Positions 1 through 9,989 of a stretch of DNA of 30,961 nucleotides are shown piece by piece (position 1 is the stretch's first letter; each line of letters starts with the position of its first letter). The position numbers were made by a program, and so were the translations under genes. The notes under the pieces are model-generated. The model was not told the origin of the DNA. It saw nothing but the letters and a program-made list of their open reading frames with translations, and ran no database searches. The DNA is from Chromera velia (taxonomy: Eukaryota > Sar > Chromeraceae): contig JAHBMJ010001384.1 of the NCBI GenBank assembly GCA_018398765.1, forward strand, positions 1-30,961. Direction: 5' to 3'.

Positions 1-195
1 GGGGGGGGTCGAAGTCGGGAGAAGAGAAGAGACAAGGAGGGAAGGAAAGGCAAGTCCGTAGGAGGGAAAGGAAGAAGCAAGAGCGTCAACAGTCTGACGA
101 TTTTCGAGAGAGCCCCTTTGCCTTGTGCCTTTTTGACCGGCCCTCTTATGCTTTGTCTCTCGTCTTCCGAAGACTGCCTGTCTGTCCTTTGTTTT

Positions 196-555
196 GTGCC
201 TCCTCTCTCCTTCATTGAATTCTGCTTGACTGCTTGTGTTGTGCCTCCTCTCTCCTTCATTGAATTCTGCTTGACTGCTTGTGTTGTGCCTCCTCTCTCC
301 TTCATTGAATTCTGCTTGACTGCTTGTGTTGTGCCTCCTCTCTCCTTCATTGAATTCTGCTTGACTGCTTGTGTTGTGCCTCCTCTCTCCTTCATTGAAT
401 TCTGCTTGACTGCTTGTGTTGTGCCTCCTCTCTCCTTCATTGAATTCTGCTTGACTGCTTGTGATGTACCTCCTCTCTCCTTCATTGAATTCTGCTTGAC
501 TGCTTGTGATGTGCCTCCTCTCTCCTTCATTGAATTCTGCTTGACTGCTTGTGAT
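196..555 (+). repeat. 45-bp minisatellite, eight tandem copies, inside an intron
   Basis: Eight head-to-tail units of exactly 45 bp start at 196, 241, 286, 331, 376, 421, 466 and 511. Each begins GTGCCTCCTCTCTCC and ends CTTGACTGCTTGTGTT or the variant ending GTGAT. Copies are nearly identical; the last three share the GTGAT ending and unit 7 also has GTACC. The array ends 26 bp before the acceptor at 580-581, so it lies at the 3' end of an intron. Because 45 is divisible by three, an uninterrupted frame runs through it (15-residue period), but this frame differs from the downstream exon frame and is probably not translated. Each unit contains a pyrimidine tract and a CTTGAC sequence that could serve as a branch site. 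Confidence 0.9.
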
Positions 556-581
556 GTTTCTGTCTGTCTGTCTCGCTGCAG

Positions 582-1097
582 GTGGGACGTTTTGGCTTGG
601 TGCGCTCTGCCTTCAGGCTGGAGACCTCAGCTGCCCGCAGAGAGAGGGAGGGAGAGGGAGAGGGAGAGGGAGAGGGAGAGGGGATGGAACAACGAACCAC
701 AGCAGCAGCACCAGCAGCAGCAGCAGCAAGGCAGCAGCCTGAGGGTGTCAATCCTCATGCTGACCGTCCCTGGGGGTCTGCAGAAGAAGTGCCCGACCCC
801 CCTGTCGAATTCCCCGCTGTTCCTGTTCCACCTGCTGATGACGATTCGGATTGGTCAGGCTCGTCTGATTCTTCAGGTTCAGATGACGACGCAACCCTGC
901 AGTTGTTGAATGAGCGGGTCCTTCAGAGGTTCTTTGTGAACCTGGAACGTCGCGGCCCGAACCCGCAAGGCCGGGGGGTGAACGCGGCGGCGCGTGGAAG
1001 AGACGAGAGGGCCGCCCCAGCTGAATCAGATGGGGTCGACGCCCCAGAAGAGACCGAGCCAGATATAAATGACATGCCTCGCGAAGAAGTAGACTGA
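582..1097 (+). CDS. Terminal exon of an unrecognised acidic protein (5' part outside the window or unresolved)
   Basis: This 516-bp open stretch begins directly after a polypyrimidine-plus-CTGCAG acceptor (AG at 580-581) and ends at a TGA at 1095-1097. Read in phase 0 it gives about 171 residues. There is an arginine-rich start, then a GE dipeptide run from a GGGAGA microsatellite, a Gln/Ala-rich piece, a strongly acidic Ser/Asp stretch (DDDSDW, SGSDDDA), a short amphipathic segment (LLNERVLQRFFVNLERR) and an acidic tail. Low complexity with an acidic C-terminus suggests a cytosolic or nuclear tail; no enzyme motif is visible and I do not recognise the family. The upstream exons are not identified, so the true start is unknown and the first codon here is only the exon edge. 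Coding is supported by the clean splice site and the long frame. The exon could be a retained-intron artefact, but that is less likely. Confidence 0.5.
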   Translation: MGRFGLVRSAFRLETSAARREREGEGEGEGEGEGMEQRTTAAAPAAAAARQQPEGVNPHADRPWGSAEEVPDPPVEFPAVPVPPADDDSDWSGSSDSSGSDDDATLQLLNERVLQRFFVNLERRGPNPQGRGVNAAARGRDERAAPAESDGVDAPEETEPDINDMPREEVD

Positions 1098-2862
1098 GTC
1101 AGTGTCCGATTCTCTCCGTGAGCATTTTTGAATGAAGGATCGTCTTTTGTATTTTTGTTTTTCTTTCTTTCTTGCTTTGTTTCTTATAGGAGCCCTTTGG
1201 CATACGGAGTCGGCAGAGCACTCACTCACTGTCTGTCTGTCTGTCTGTCTGTCTGCTTCATTAATTTGTTGCGGCCATTCCGGATCCGTGCGTGCGTCGT
1301 TTCTGATCCATCCACCTCTTAATGTGTCGATCCGTTTTGTGCTTTTGGGGGGGGATCGATGTATGGAAGGAAGAAAAGTAGACAGGAATGAAGGATGGGG
1401 GTCCCCCCAAGCAACCCTTTCATTTCACGCATCGAGACCAGAAAGAGAATGTCAAGAGATTCTGGAAAAAGCTTGTTATTCGATAACAGTCTCCTACCTT
1501 TCTTTTCTTTCTTTTCCTTCTTCAGGGGGGGAACCGGGGGAGGGGAGGGAAGGGGAGGTAGGGGCGGGATGGAAGGGGCAGGGGTGCCAGGGGGTGTTGT
1601 AAGGGAGGGAGACCATGCCTGTGGTCAATTTTTGATTGAGTGGCCTATACGTAGATAGGAATGAAACCGAATGAAAGAATAATGAATTCTAAGTTTTTTG
1701 GTGATCGACCGTGAATCTAGCCGTAATGCCGGTCCAACTTAATCTGGTCCATGACTTGATATACCCAGTCGTTGAATTATAAAAGTGATATCCCCAAACA
1801 TCTAAAAAAATGGTTTTAAAAAAACAAAAAATATGTGAAGATTAGTGAAGATGTCTATAGTTTGGTAATAATCATTCTGAAACATTTTGAAAGTGTTTTA
1901 AGTGTTTCAAAGCTATTCGAATCGAACTTAACTAAACCTAACCTTCAGAACTAGAATTAAAAATTAACTAGAAAACTGATTGAGTGGTTTTGCATGAATC
2001 TATTTTTGATTGAGTGATTGATTGATTGATTGATTGGTTCCGGCGTGCTAGCTACGCTAAGTTACGCACCTTTACGCTATATTTAGTTATATTACGCTAT
2101 ATTAAGGTGTCGGTGTATCGCAATGACGCAACCAGTTGTTAACCGCTGACACGAGTAAAACTTAAACTCATAAAAGATCATTAATTGAAAAAACTTGAAA
2201 ACAATGAAACGTAATGAAACGAAAATTAGTAAAATTTCATCGAAATTTTATGAGAAACATAGAGAAAAATTCTTAGACACCTTAGGACGTATTAAGACGT
2301 GTGTGAAGGAGAAAAAAGAAATTTATACACAACTATACCCAACATATACCGAAGCCTAGGTCCGAAGGATAGAATAGGATATAATAGGATGGGATAGGAT
2401 GGGAATCATGGGATAGGATGGGATTAGATGGGATAGGATCCAGGATAGGATTAGTGTCCAGAAAACTGGCGTCCGACGACCCTGTCCCAATGTGCCTGAG
2501 TGTTCGACGGAGAGTACACGCCGGCCCATGCAGGACGTCTTGCTGGCTCCGCGCCGCCCGCGGCGCAGATAATGAGCCTTTGCAATCCTTTGTATGGGGC
2601 ATCGGGGCAATTCGGGGCATCCGATAGCAGAATCGGAGGAAAGTCACTTGGCCACTCGATCACGTTTAATTCGACAGCCTCACCGAACATTTCCGGATTC
2701 TGAGCAAATCTCCGGCCAGAGGCGTCGGGAGCATCTACCACACGCTCTTGCCTTTCTCTAACATTTCAGACTTTGCTCAGCTCAAGCCCAAAAACTCCCT
2801 TTCAAAGGAGACGGCACTGTGGGTGAGCGACAGGAAGAAAGAAAGATCAGCCCGGTTTTGAG
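1098..2862. other. Intergenic spacer with simple repeats, no supported gene
   Basis: After the stop at 1097 the sequence holds pyrimidine tracts, a short TCTG run (about 1232-1254), and G-rich stretches near 1526-1600. An AT-rich block (about 1640-2340) contains GATT repeats near 2015-2036 and repeated TTACGCTATAT motifs near 2070-2105. Positions 2366-2450 are a degenerate GGGATAGGAT minisatellite. The last 400 bp before the hydrolase start are more GC-rich and should hold its promoter and 5' UTR. A minus-strand frame of 96 codons at 2451-2741 lies there, but it has no recognisable motif and no supporting splice or codon signal, so it is not called as a gene. Confidence 0.6.
2366..2452. repeat. 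GGATA-type degenerate minisatellite
   Basis: The pentamer/decamer GGATA, GGGATAGGAT and variants recur through this 87-bp stretch upstream of the hydrolase gene. The copies are imperfect. Confidence 0.75.
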
Positions 2863-4715
2863 ATGAGGTGGAGAGGCTTCTTCACTCTTGTTGGGTCCCT
2901 GCTCCCAGCTGTTTTACAGGGACAGGAGTTTTTGGAGACCCCTCCTGTCCAGGAACAGAATCAACATCTGCGTGGGCAGTCACAGCAATCGAAGCGACGC
3001 TACTTGAGCACCCCGAACACCACCGAAGCCGTCTCTGCTGACGCCGAAGAAGCCTCCCCTGCACAAGCTGAAGAGTGCTCTTCTGAGTGTCCATGTATCG
3101 CTGCGTTGGGAGACTCGGTATCTGTCGCCTTCATGGCAGAGATAGTGCCGGGGTTCTTCAACTTGTCGGACACCTACAGCTGGACTACTGGGGAAAACGC
3201 AACTCTGGTTGGTGTTTGTCGTGACGGACGGCCTTTGTGATTGAATGACTGCATGGCGACGCTTCTTACATACAGTCGCTGCCGTGGACTTTGTCCCCAT
3301 CCTCTTCCTTCTCTTTGCCCCTTTCTCGTCTTTCTGTAGTCTCGTGCGTCCCCTCGAGTCCTGAGTTTCCCTATCGGCTGCCGAACTGCATGTGTTAATC
3401 AAGTGTGGATGATGTGGACATATGATTTCGTGCGTGTGCGTCCGCGAGGAATACGCTTGCTCACAACTTCTTTTGGCCTCCAGCGGCACTCCTCGCTGAA
3501 GTTTGGTGCTTCTCTCTCTGGCTTGAGGGCGCCACGATGCCACCGGGTGGCGCACACTCACTCCGCTCCCTCTTTCATCTGTCAATGTTTGTGTGGATGC
3601 AGGTAGAGAGCCACTTCGTTCGTATAAGAGACCAACTAGGCGTCTCCTGTCTCTCTGCACAAAATCTGGCTGTGCCGGGGGCAGAAATGTCGGGACTCGT
3701 CTCACAGGCACGGAGACTGAGAAGAGGAACCCAGTACGTGACTGTGCTGGCGGGGACAAACGACGCTTGCGGGTCAGGACCTCTCTCTCTGAGTCTCTCT
3801 CGTCTTTCATTGCTTCCTTTCTCCGTTCGTTCATTCGTTCTCCCCGCCCTTTGTCTTTGCGTCTCTCTCACTGCAAAGTTCTCTCTTCCCTAAATGAGCA
3901 CTCATTCCACTCCCCCCATCTGTCCCTCCGTTCTCTTCTCTTCTCTCTCTGTCCCTTCTGTCCCCCCCTCTCTGTCATCCTCTCTCTAGCTGCTCATTCT
4001 CCTTTCTGACGTACTTTCTTTCACTGGATAATCACCCGTTTGCTCCCACATTCTCTCTCTCTCTGTGAACCCTCACTCCTCTCTGTCTGTGTTCCGATAT
4101 GGCTAGCAATCTTTATCTTGATGTGAGAAGGCAGGCATCCCGACTTCTCCCTCTCTCTGTGTGTGTTTTTCTGTCTCTTCACTTCTCTGTCATGCTGACA
4201 GAACACAAATACACGCATGAAGACGCACACGCATATGAGACGGATTGATTCACTGACTGACTGGATGCGAGATAAAAAAATTGTGCATGAACAAGGGGGG
4301 GAATGAATGAATGAATGAATGAATGAATGAATGGATGAATCAACGCTACATGCAGGTGGTATCTCGACTCCGATGAAGAGCTGTCACAGTTCGCGTCGAG
4401 TTACAGAGAAGTCCTCTCGGAAGTCTTTCTCAGAAGTCCCAACGCGTCTGTGCTTGCGGGGGGGGTCCTGCCTGTCGATCGGGTCCCTCAGGTCCGTCGG
4501 TCGGCTGGGAATAGTTAGTGATTTGGGGAGGGTGGCTGCGTTTCTCTTCGGTTGTGTTTCGGTCTGTCTGACTGTTTTTTTCTCCCTGCTCCTTTCTTTC
4601 TTCTTTGCTTCTTTTCTCTCTTCCTTCCTCCTTTCCTTCCTTCTTCCCTTCCATCCTTTCGTCCTTTTTTTCTGTCGTACTTTCTTTCTTTCTTTCTTTC
4701 TCTCTCTCTTGCTTT

Positions 4716-4746
<31 letters not shown>

Positions 4747-5417
4747 TCTGTCTGTCTATCTGTCTGTCTGTCCGAAAGAAAGGAAGCGTTTCGGAAAAAG
4801 TGAAGTGAAGAAAAGACGATATAGTCTGTCTGTCTGTCTGTCTGTCTGTCTTTGTTCGTTTGTTTATTCTTTCCTTCCTTCTTTGTTTTTTTGTCTTCGT
4901 TTCTGCATTCTCTCCTTGCTCTGTTTCCAATGATGTCTTTCTGCTTTCCTCGCCCCGTTTCTTTTTGGCCATCCGTTGTTCTTTCTCTCCTGCCTTCTCT
5001 CCGATGCCCTCGTCATCTAACAAGCCTCCCACCCCCCTTCTTCCCTCTGTCTGTCTGACTGACTCCATGCAGATTGCCGAGGAAGAGCCGGCCTGCAGAG
5101 ACACCTGGGCCACCTGGCTTGTTTGCATGCCGTTCCTTGGGATTGGCGTCTCTCCTGAAATGCTGGAAGAGGAGGGGCAGAGACTGGACAGGGCAGACGC
5201 GTTGCTTCAAAACGTGTCTGCTGAATTCGGAGATTCCGTTTTGTTCCGGTCCTTCGATGAGGACTTCGAGGAGACGGGCAGCCCTCCCTCCCTGGGACCC
5301 GAGCACATGTCCGAGATGGACTGTTTCCATCCGAGTGGGAAGGGACAGGAGAAGATTGCGGCATTTTTGTGGAATGAGACCTTCGTGCGCTCTGCGTTTG
5401 CGGACTCGATTCCTTGA
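2863..5417 (+). CDS. Secreted SGNH/GDSL hydrolase, phospholipase B-like (four exons)
   Basis: The exons are 2863-3207 (or 3213), 3603-3772, 4356-4491 and 5073-5417. All joins are in phase (0, 2, 0) and give about 331 residues. A hydrophobic start (residues 6-19, GQ after it) looks like a secretion signal. SGNH block I is ALGDSVS with the nucleophile Ser85. Block II is near SWTTGENAT (Gly110). Block III is VLAGTNDAC (Gly166, Asn168). Block V is DCFHPSGKGQ (Asp300, His303). The spacing and the DCFHPS, GTND and SWTTG motifs resemble the lipase repeat of phospholipase B1, which removes acyl chains from phospholipids; substrate preference here is inferred. Acceptors are ATGCAG, ATGCAG and ATGCAG. 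Introns 2 and 3 have GTCAGG and GTCCGT donors. The only ambiguity is the first donor, GTTGGT or GTTTGT, six bases apart. Possible N-glycosylation sites are present (NLS, NAT, NVS, NET). The gene looks intact and functional, and it has no clear partner nearby. Confidence 0.88.
4679..4852. repeat. Microsatellite cluster in intron 3 of the hydrolase gene
   Basis: Runs of TTTC, TTAC and TCTG tetranucleotides fill the middle of the third intron. Long frames across this stretch are repeat artefacts. Confidence 0.85.
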
Positions 5418-5547
5418 AGGGGCGAACGAAGAGAGAGGGGGCCCGGGGGAATGGAGGAACAAATTTTAGATTTATTGTATTCGCGCACGTGCGGCTCTCA
5501 ATTCTGTTGGAGTACGTGACTGTGAGTGAATGCGACATGCGAGTGCG

Positions 5548-5586
<39 letters not shown>

Positions 5587-6892
5587 CGTGTGTGTGTATG
5601 TGTTTGTGCGTGCGTGTGTGTGGGTGTGTGGATGCGAGTGTGAGAGAAACAGTCGATGCAAGTCCTCGTTAGGGGGGATGTCCGAATTCAACCCGGTGGG
5701 TGAAATAATTAATTTCCATCCGGCGATCAAAAAAGAGGGGAGGGCAGTGAGTAAGAGGAGAGGAGAGGGGAGGGCGTCAGGGCGTCTTTCATCTGCGCAA
5801 AGAATCGCAACATCGGATCGCTTCAAGGAAAAAGAAAGTCCCAGCCTGAAAGAAAAAATGTGTGCGTTGACCGACTCACTGGAGTTCTTTTCTTTCTTTC
5901 TTTGATCGATCTGTCCAAAGGATCCCTCGACAGGTACTCTACTCACTCTCTTCCTCTTTTCCTAGCTATCTCTTTCGATCGCGCTTGCTGCATGCATGCA
6001 GAAAGGCAGACAGGCAGGGAAAATCCTTCCCTTTCTTGATCTTCCCTATGTGTGGGTCGGAGTGGAAAAGTATGTGTGTTTGTTGACTTGTGTGTGCTCG
6101 TCTGTTTTTTGGTTTTTTGGAGAGAGGGAGGTGGGGTTGCAGTCAAGTCTGGGTGTGTGGTTTACCAACATGTGCGTCTATCAGGCAGGCAGGAGAGACA
6201 GTAAGAGGGGGGGAGTGACAGCTAGGGAAAGTTGGTTGGTTGGTTGGGGTATTGGAAGGCAAGTAGGACGCCTTTTCCCTTCCCGTCTCTCTCATTTTTT
6301 TCAGCGCACCACAAGACGACAATGGAGACGGCCGGGGTGGAGTAGACAGAGAGAGAACCATCCATCCATCCATCATATGCCGAATTGTGTGTATGCACAT
6401 TCAAGTGTGATGGATCAGGAATTCGAGATTTAAGTCTTGCATGAATGAAAAAAGAGGGGGGGAGGTCTAACATCCTAAAGCGTTGGAGCGTCGGGCCTGT
6501 CTCCTCTTTGTGTGTCTGCATGATGCGTGCATGCGCGTTTCTGTGCTCATGCCGACGGATGTTTAATTAATCAATCAGATTCAAAAACAGTAAAAGGGGG
6601 TGCATGGATGGAGTAAAAACGTCAACACCCTGGCACATCAAACGGTCCGGTCAATCGTCGTTTTTTGTACATCGAGTGTCCTCGTGTGTGTGTGGGTGTG
6701 CCGTCGATTAGCACGGATGAACAGCACGGATGAAACGTTCCTTCTGCATATCAGAACCGTCGTCGTCCTTCTCGTCATACGGCAGCTTTGATGGCTCGCC
6801 TGCTCATGTCTTTTTGTCCATAAAATATCTTCGCGTGTTCCTCCTTCCGTCCCGTCCTGTGAAGTGAAGATGGATGGGCAGAAGCTCAACAA
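5418..6892. other. Spacer downstream of the hydrolase gene; no supported gene
   Basis: This holds the 3' UTR and then intergenic DNA: a GT/GC microsatellite at 5548-5641, G-rich and GA-rich stretches, a TGCATGCATGCA motif at 5989-6000, and short GGTT and CCAT repeats near 6230-6250 and 6358-6373. No frame here shows a recognisable domain. No clear polyadenylation site can be picked. Confidence 0.6.
5548..5641. repeat. (GT)n / (GTGC)n microsatellite
   Basis: About 30 bp of pure GT are followed by GT mixed with GC and TA interruptions. The tract lies 130 bp past the hydrolase stop codon. Confidence 0.9.
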
Positions 6893-7111
6893 CTAGGCGC
6901 CGGCTAGAGAAAAAAAAAAAAAGTAAACGATTTGGGGAGATCTTTTTTTTTTTTTTTACTTTTTGACCCTGAACAACACTTGACAACAGTTGTGCAACAC
7001 ACAAACAACACTTGTGCAACAGTTGAACAACAGTTGTTTGACTGAAAAAGAAAAAAAAAAAAGTAGACGATCTAGGGAGATCTTTTTTTTTTTTCTCTAG
7101 CCGGCGCCTAG
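6893..7111. mobile_element. 219-bp MITE with 17-bp terminal inverted repeats and 8-bp target duplication
   Basis: The left end CTAGGCGCCGGCTAGAG (6893-6909) is matched perfectly by its reverse complement at 7095-7111. The element is flanked by the direct repeat CTCAACAA (6885-6892 and 7112-7119), a clean 8-bp target-site duplication. Moving the boundary in by one base gives a 10-bp duplication with a TAGGCGCC end, so the exact edge has a small ambiguity. Inside, a poly-A / GTARACGATYTRGGGAGATCT / poly-T block of about 45 bp occurs twice in direct orientation, just inside each end. It flanks a centre rich in CAACA and its complement. There is no coding capacity. An 8-bp duplication fits the hAT superfamily, but the terminal sequence is not a typical hAT end, so the family is open. 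Confidence 0.9.
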
Positions 7112-7119
7112 CTCAACAA

Positions 7120-7596
7120 CCGTTGTCAACTTTCTTGCAGGTTAGGCCATAGCATTCAAAGCTCGCGGCCGTCAGTCTCTTTTTTAGATATGTCTAATAA
7201 ATTGAATTTCCTGGCTAGTTGACCACTCTTAATTCTCAGCCGTCAACTTCTGGTTTGAAGTGGTTTCTTTTAGAAGAAGAACATGCGACATGCGGATCAT
7301 TTAAAACCACCTGAAGAAACAAAAAAGAATTTTAGTAAAAGAGGGCAGAATCTATTTTTTAGGGACATCAAACCCAGGTTTCTTAATTAAATTTCAACGG
7401 TTTCAACTCATTTTTTATATTGGTGAACTGTATTTTTATTTTGAAAAAAAGAGCTTTTACTCATTTCAAATCCAAACTAAGCGAACTTTTATGTATCTTG
7501 TGAAGTCTTTATACTGAAATTTAAATATAAAAATATATGGTATAGTTTCATAATTAAATTTTAATATCGAGATAAAATTCGTTCATTTGAATTAAA
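7120..7596. other. AT-rich spacer between two DNA transposons
   Basis: This is about 480 bp of A/T-rich sequence with no open frame of note and no repeat that I could match elsewhere in the window. Confidence 0.6.
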
Positions 7597-7604
7597 GACA
7601 TGGT

Positions 7605-8786
7605 TAGTGCTAGGAAAAGGTTTAAGGTTCAAGGTTCACTTCGAAGTAATGAACCTGAATCAGGTTCAAAAACAGGTTCACTTTTAATTAATAGAAACCT
7701 CATTTTTTCGTGTTATTTTATGCCTTTAAATTAGGCTTTAATACATTTTTAGAACGTTTTATTATAGAATCTATGGCTTAGTAGTGTTTTTAAATAGTTT
7801 AAATCAATATTTACGCTCACATTAGGTGCTAGTCTTAAGTTATTCACTGTTTATAGTCGAAAATTAATAATCAAAAAAGTTTGAAAAAATTGGAAAATGC
7901 CATAATTAAATTTTTATGATCGTATCAATCATGACAATTTAGTCAACATAAGACCGTCACAGCGTTTCTTTCTTTCTTTCTTTCTTTCATCTGCTCACCG
8001 GTTGACAATGTCCCGTGGCCCCCGCTCCCCCCCTCCCTCTCCATACACCGCCGCCTCTTTGACCTGCTCAGGTCCTGCTGCTCCCAGCCCGGCCTGTTGC
8101 CCCTCCCCTTGCTCCCCCCCATGGCCCCCACCGCTCCCAGCTACCGCGGGTGCACAAGACACGAGCTGAGGTGTCAGAGAGAATGGGACCGCTGGAATTT
8201 TTTTCAACAAAGAGAATGAAAAAGGGTTGTACAGTGAAAGAGGTCGGACCTATGGGTAGCCCTCTTGTAGCTGGGAGTTCAAAAAAAAAGATCCGGAGAC
8301 GGCAGTAGCGGAAGCAAGTAGAGGGACTGCTGCCGGTACGAGTCTGAAGCAGCCCCTCCAAAAAGACATTGTCAATTAGACTGTCGTGCAGACTGCTGTC
8401 AAACAAACTCTATACTTCCTTATTCCTTTAGTAGAGACTGTCCGTTTTGATGCGGGGCCTTGCAAGTGAAAAACTTGGTAAGTCACGTAAACTTCTTCAC
8501 TTCTGCAACCGTCAGCATGAGTTTTCATGCTAACATATGATGCTGACATATGCTGACATGCGTCTGTCCAACACAATAGATTGAACCGGCTGGGGACAGT
8601 TGCTGTATTTCACCTATATCGGCCACAGGCGGCGCGGGCCTGGCCAGCCTTGTGCCAGTGGCCGCGCGTCTGGCCTCCAAAACAGGTTTAAAACAGGTTT
8701 AACAGGTTTAACAGGTTCAAAACAGGTTCAACAGGTTCACTTTTTCAGATTTGAACCTTTTCTCAATGAACCTTTTCCCAGCTCTA
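7605..8786. mobile_element. Non-autonomous hAT-like DNA transposon, 1182 bp, 8-bp TSD
   Basis: The left end TAGTGCTAGGAAAAGG (from 7605) and the reverse complement of the right end, TAGAGCTGGGAAAAGG (ending 8786), match with two mismatches. The flanks are an exact 8-bp direct repeat, GACATGGT (7597-7604 and 8787-8794). Subterminal AGGTTCA/AACAGGTT motifs are repeated several times at both ends (about 7619-7682 and 8682-8775), in opposite orientation, as expected for transposase-binding regions. The TAGAG-TGGGAAAA style end and the 8-bp duplication are characteristic of hAT elements. The interior has no recognisable transposase. Its middle (about 7966-8160 and 8615-8680) is more GC-rich than the edges and may be captured host sequence. 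It probably moved using a transposase encoded elsewhere. Confidence 0.85.
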
Positions 8787-9144
8787 GACATGGTTTTTAG
8801 AGGATCTCAAACTAGGCCCTAGTGAAATGAGCCAGAAAGGTCCAGTCAAGGACATCAGTCTAGTCACTTACACGGTTCTCTATACAGAAATAAGAATACA
8901 AGACGTTTGTCCAGCTTCTGCTCTCATCGATCGAGAGTTGTTTTATCGAATCACTCTGAGTGTTTCACCAAGCAACTTCACAACATGGATTGACGCATGC
9001 ATTTTCTCCATAATGACTCAAGCCCCGCCGTACCGATAAGCAACGCAGCGGTTCGGGACCGGCTAGGTCGGGCTGACCAATGCACGCCCGCCTCCTCTCT
9101 ATAAGTAGCTAATTACATGCATTCCTTTTTTTTTTTCTCTTTCT

Positions 9145-9880
9145 TTACAGCACAATCGGAGATGGGGTTGGCGTAACAGAAGGAGGGGAGAGAGAAGTGA
9201 AAAAAGGGAGTAAAAGCTTAATGGACATCGGCTTTGTCAAAGGGTCAGCCATATTTGAATGAGAAGGGACGAACGAAAGGCGGATGGAAGCTTTATCCAG
9301 CGTATCACGGAGGGAAAGGGTGTGCAAGACGAGGGTGTAGGGCGATTTTTTGATGATGCCGAGCTGAAGGGACTCGATGACGGATTGGAGGGCACGCTCA
9401 GCTAGACGCTCAGTCGGATGGGGCATCTCACTGGAAACCAGCTTCAGCAAGTCATTGGAGTCTACCCCTACTTCAGCTGTGACTCCCACTTTCCAGACGC
9501 ACCTCAAGACAGGCAAGAGGCACTCTAAGAAATCAACGAGGTCATGAGCAGCGTAAAGCTTGGCTTGGGTGGAAGACTGGGCGACTCGCTTTTGAGAAAA
9601 GGCCCGCCAGTGCAGGATGATAAACTTCAAAGTGAAGAGCCACCCAGACTAGCACCCAGACTGTGGATACACATTTCCTACAGACCCTAATGTGGCATCG
9701 CTCCATGACTTAGTGGAGAGGGGAAACAATGTGGAAGGAATATCAGAGCGAGAAATACTAGGAGAGATACGAAGGATATAGGAGGTAGCGGTGCGATGGG
9801 CATAACACAGAAGGGAAAGGAGGTAATCAGCGTCGGCTTCAGTGGGAGCAGAGAAATGACGGCTCAGTTGATTACACCCT
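9145..9880 (-). pseudogene. copia RNase H domain, C-terminal end of pol
   Basis: The minus-strand frame ending at 9145 includes IILHWRAFSQKRVAQSST, then QAKLYAAHDLVDFLE, and near its end FVPSHSNMADPLTK. These match the W-x-S-x-x-Q-x-x-V-x-x-S-S-T-x-A-E-Y block and the N-x-A-D-x-x-T-K block of copia RNase H. The usual Glu in A-E-Y/L is Lys here (QAKLYA). Just upstream (about 9860-9630) the same reading continues as a block with SWSDATLGS, where the first catalytic Asp would be, then a stop near 9650. RNase H removes the RNA strand during reverse transcription; this copy is probably dead. Confidence 0.85.
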
Positions 9881-9989
9881 TATGATAAGTCGGGGTGAGT
9901 GTTTCGTGCAACCCACGAAAGACATCCCAGCCTTTCACGAAAGGTTTTTCCTTCCTAGGCTGTTAAAAGACGGGGCGGTTCAGACGGGA

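Noticed and set aside
118-909. 263-codon plus-strand frame through the 45-bp repeats
   Set aside because: It crosses a strong acceptor at 580-581 in a different frame from the downstream exon. Its periodic part comes from the repeat unit being divisible by three.
2451-2741. 96-codon minus-strand frame upstream of the hydrolase gene
   Set aside because: It has no recognisable motif, no splice support, and lies in the expected promoter/5' UTR region. It could be a small gene or repeat remnant, but evidence is lacking.
5017-5946. 309-codon minus-strand frame
   Set aside because: It is antisense to the last hydrolase exon, whose coding frame is proven by SGNH block V, and its N-terminal half is GT microsatellite.
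9051-9085. tRNA-like segment with GGTTCGGGACC
   Set aside because: No cloverleaf can be folded around it: acceptor and anticodon stems are missing.
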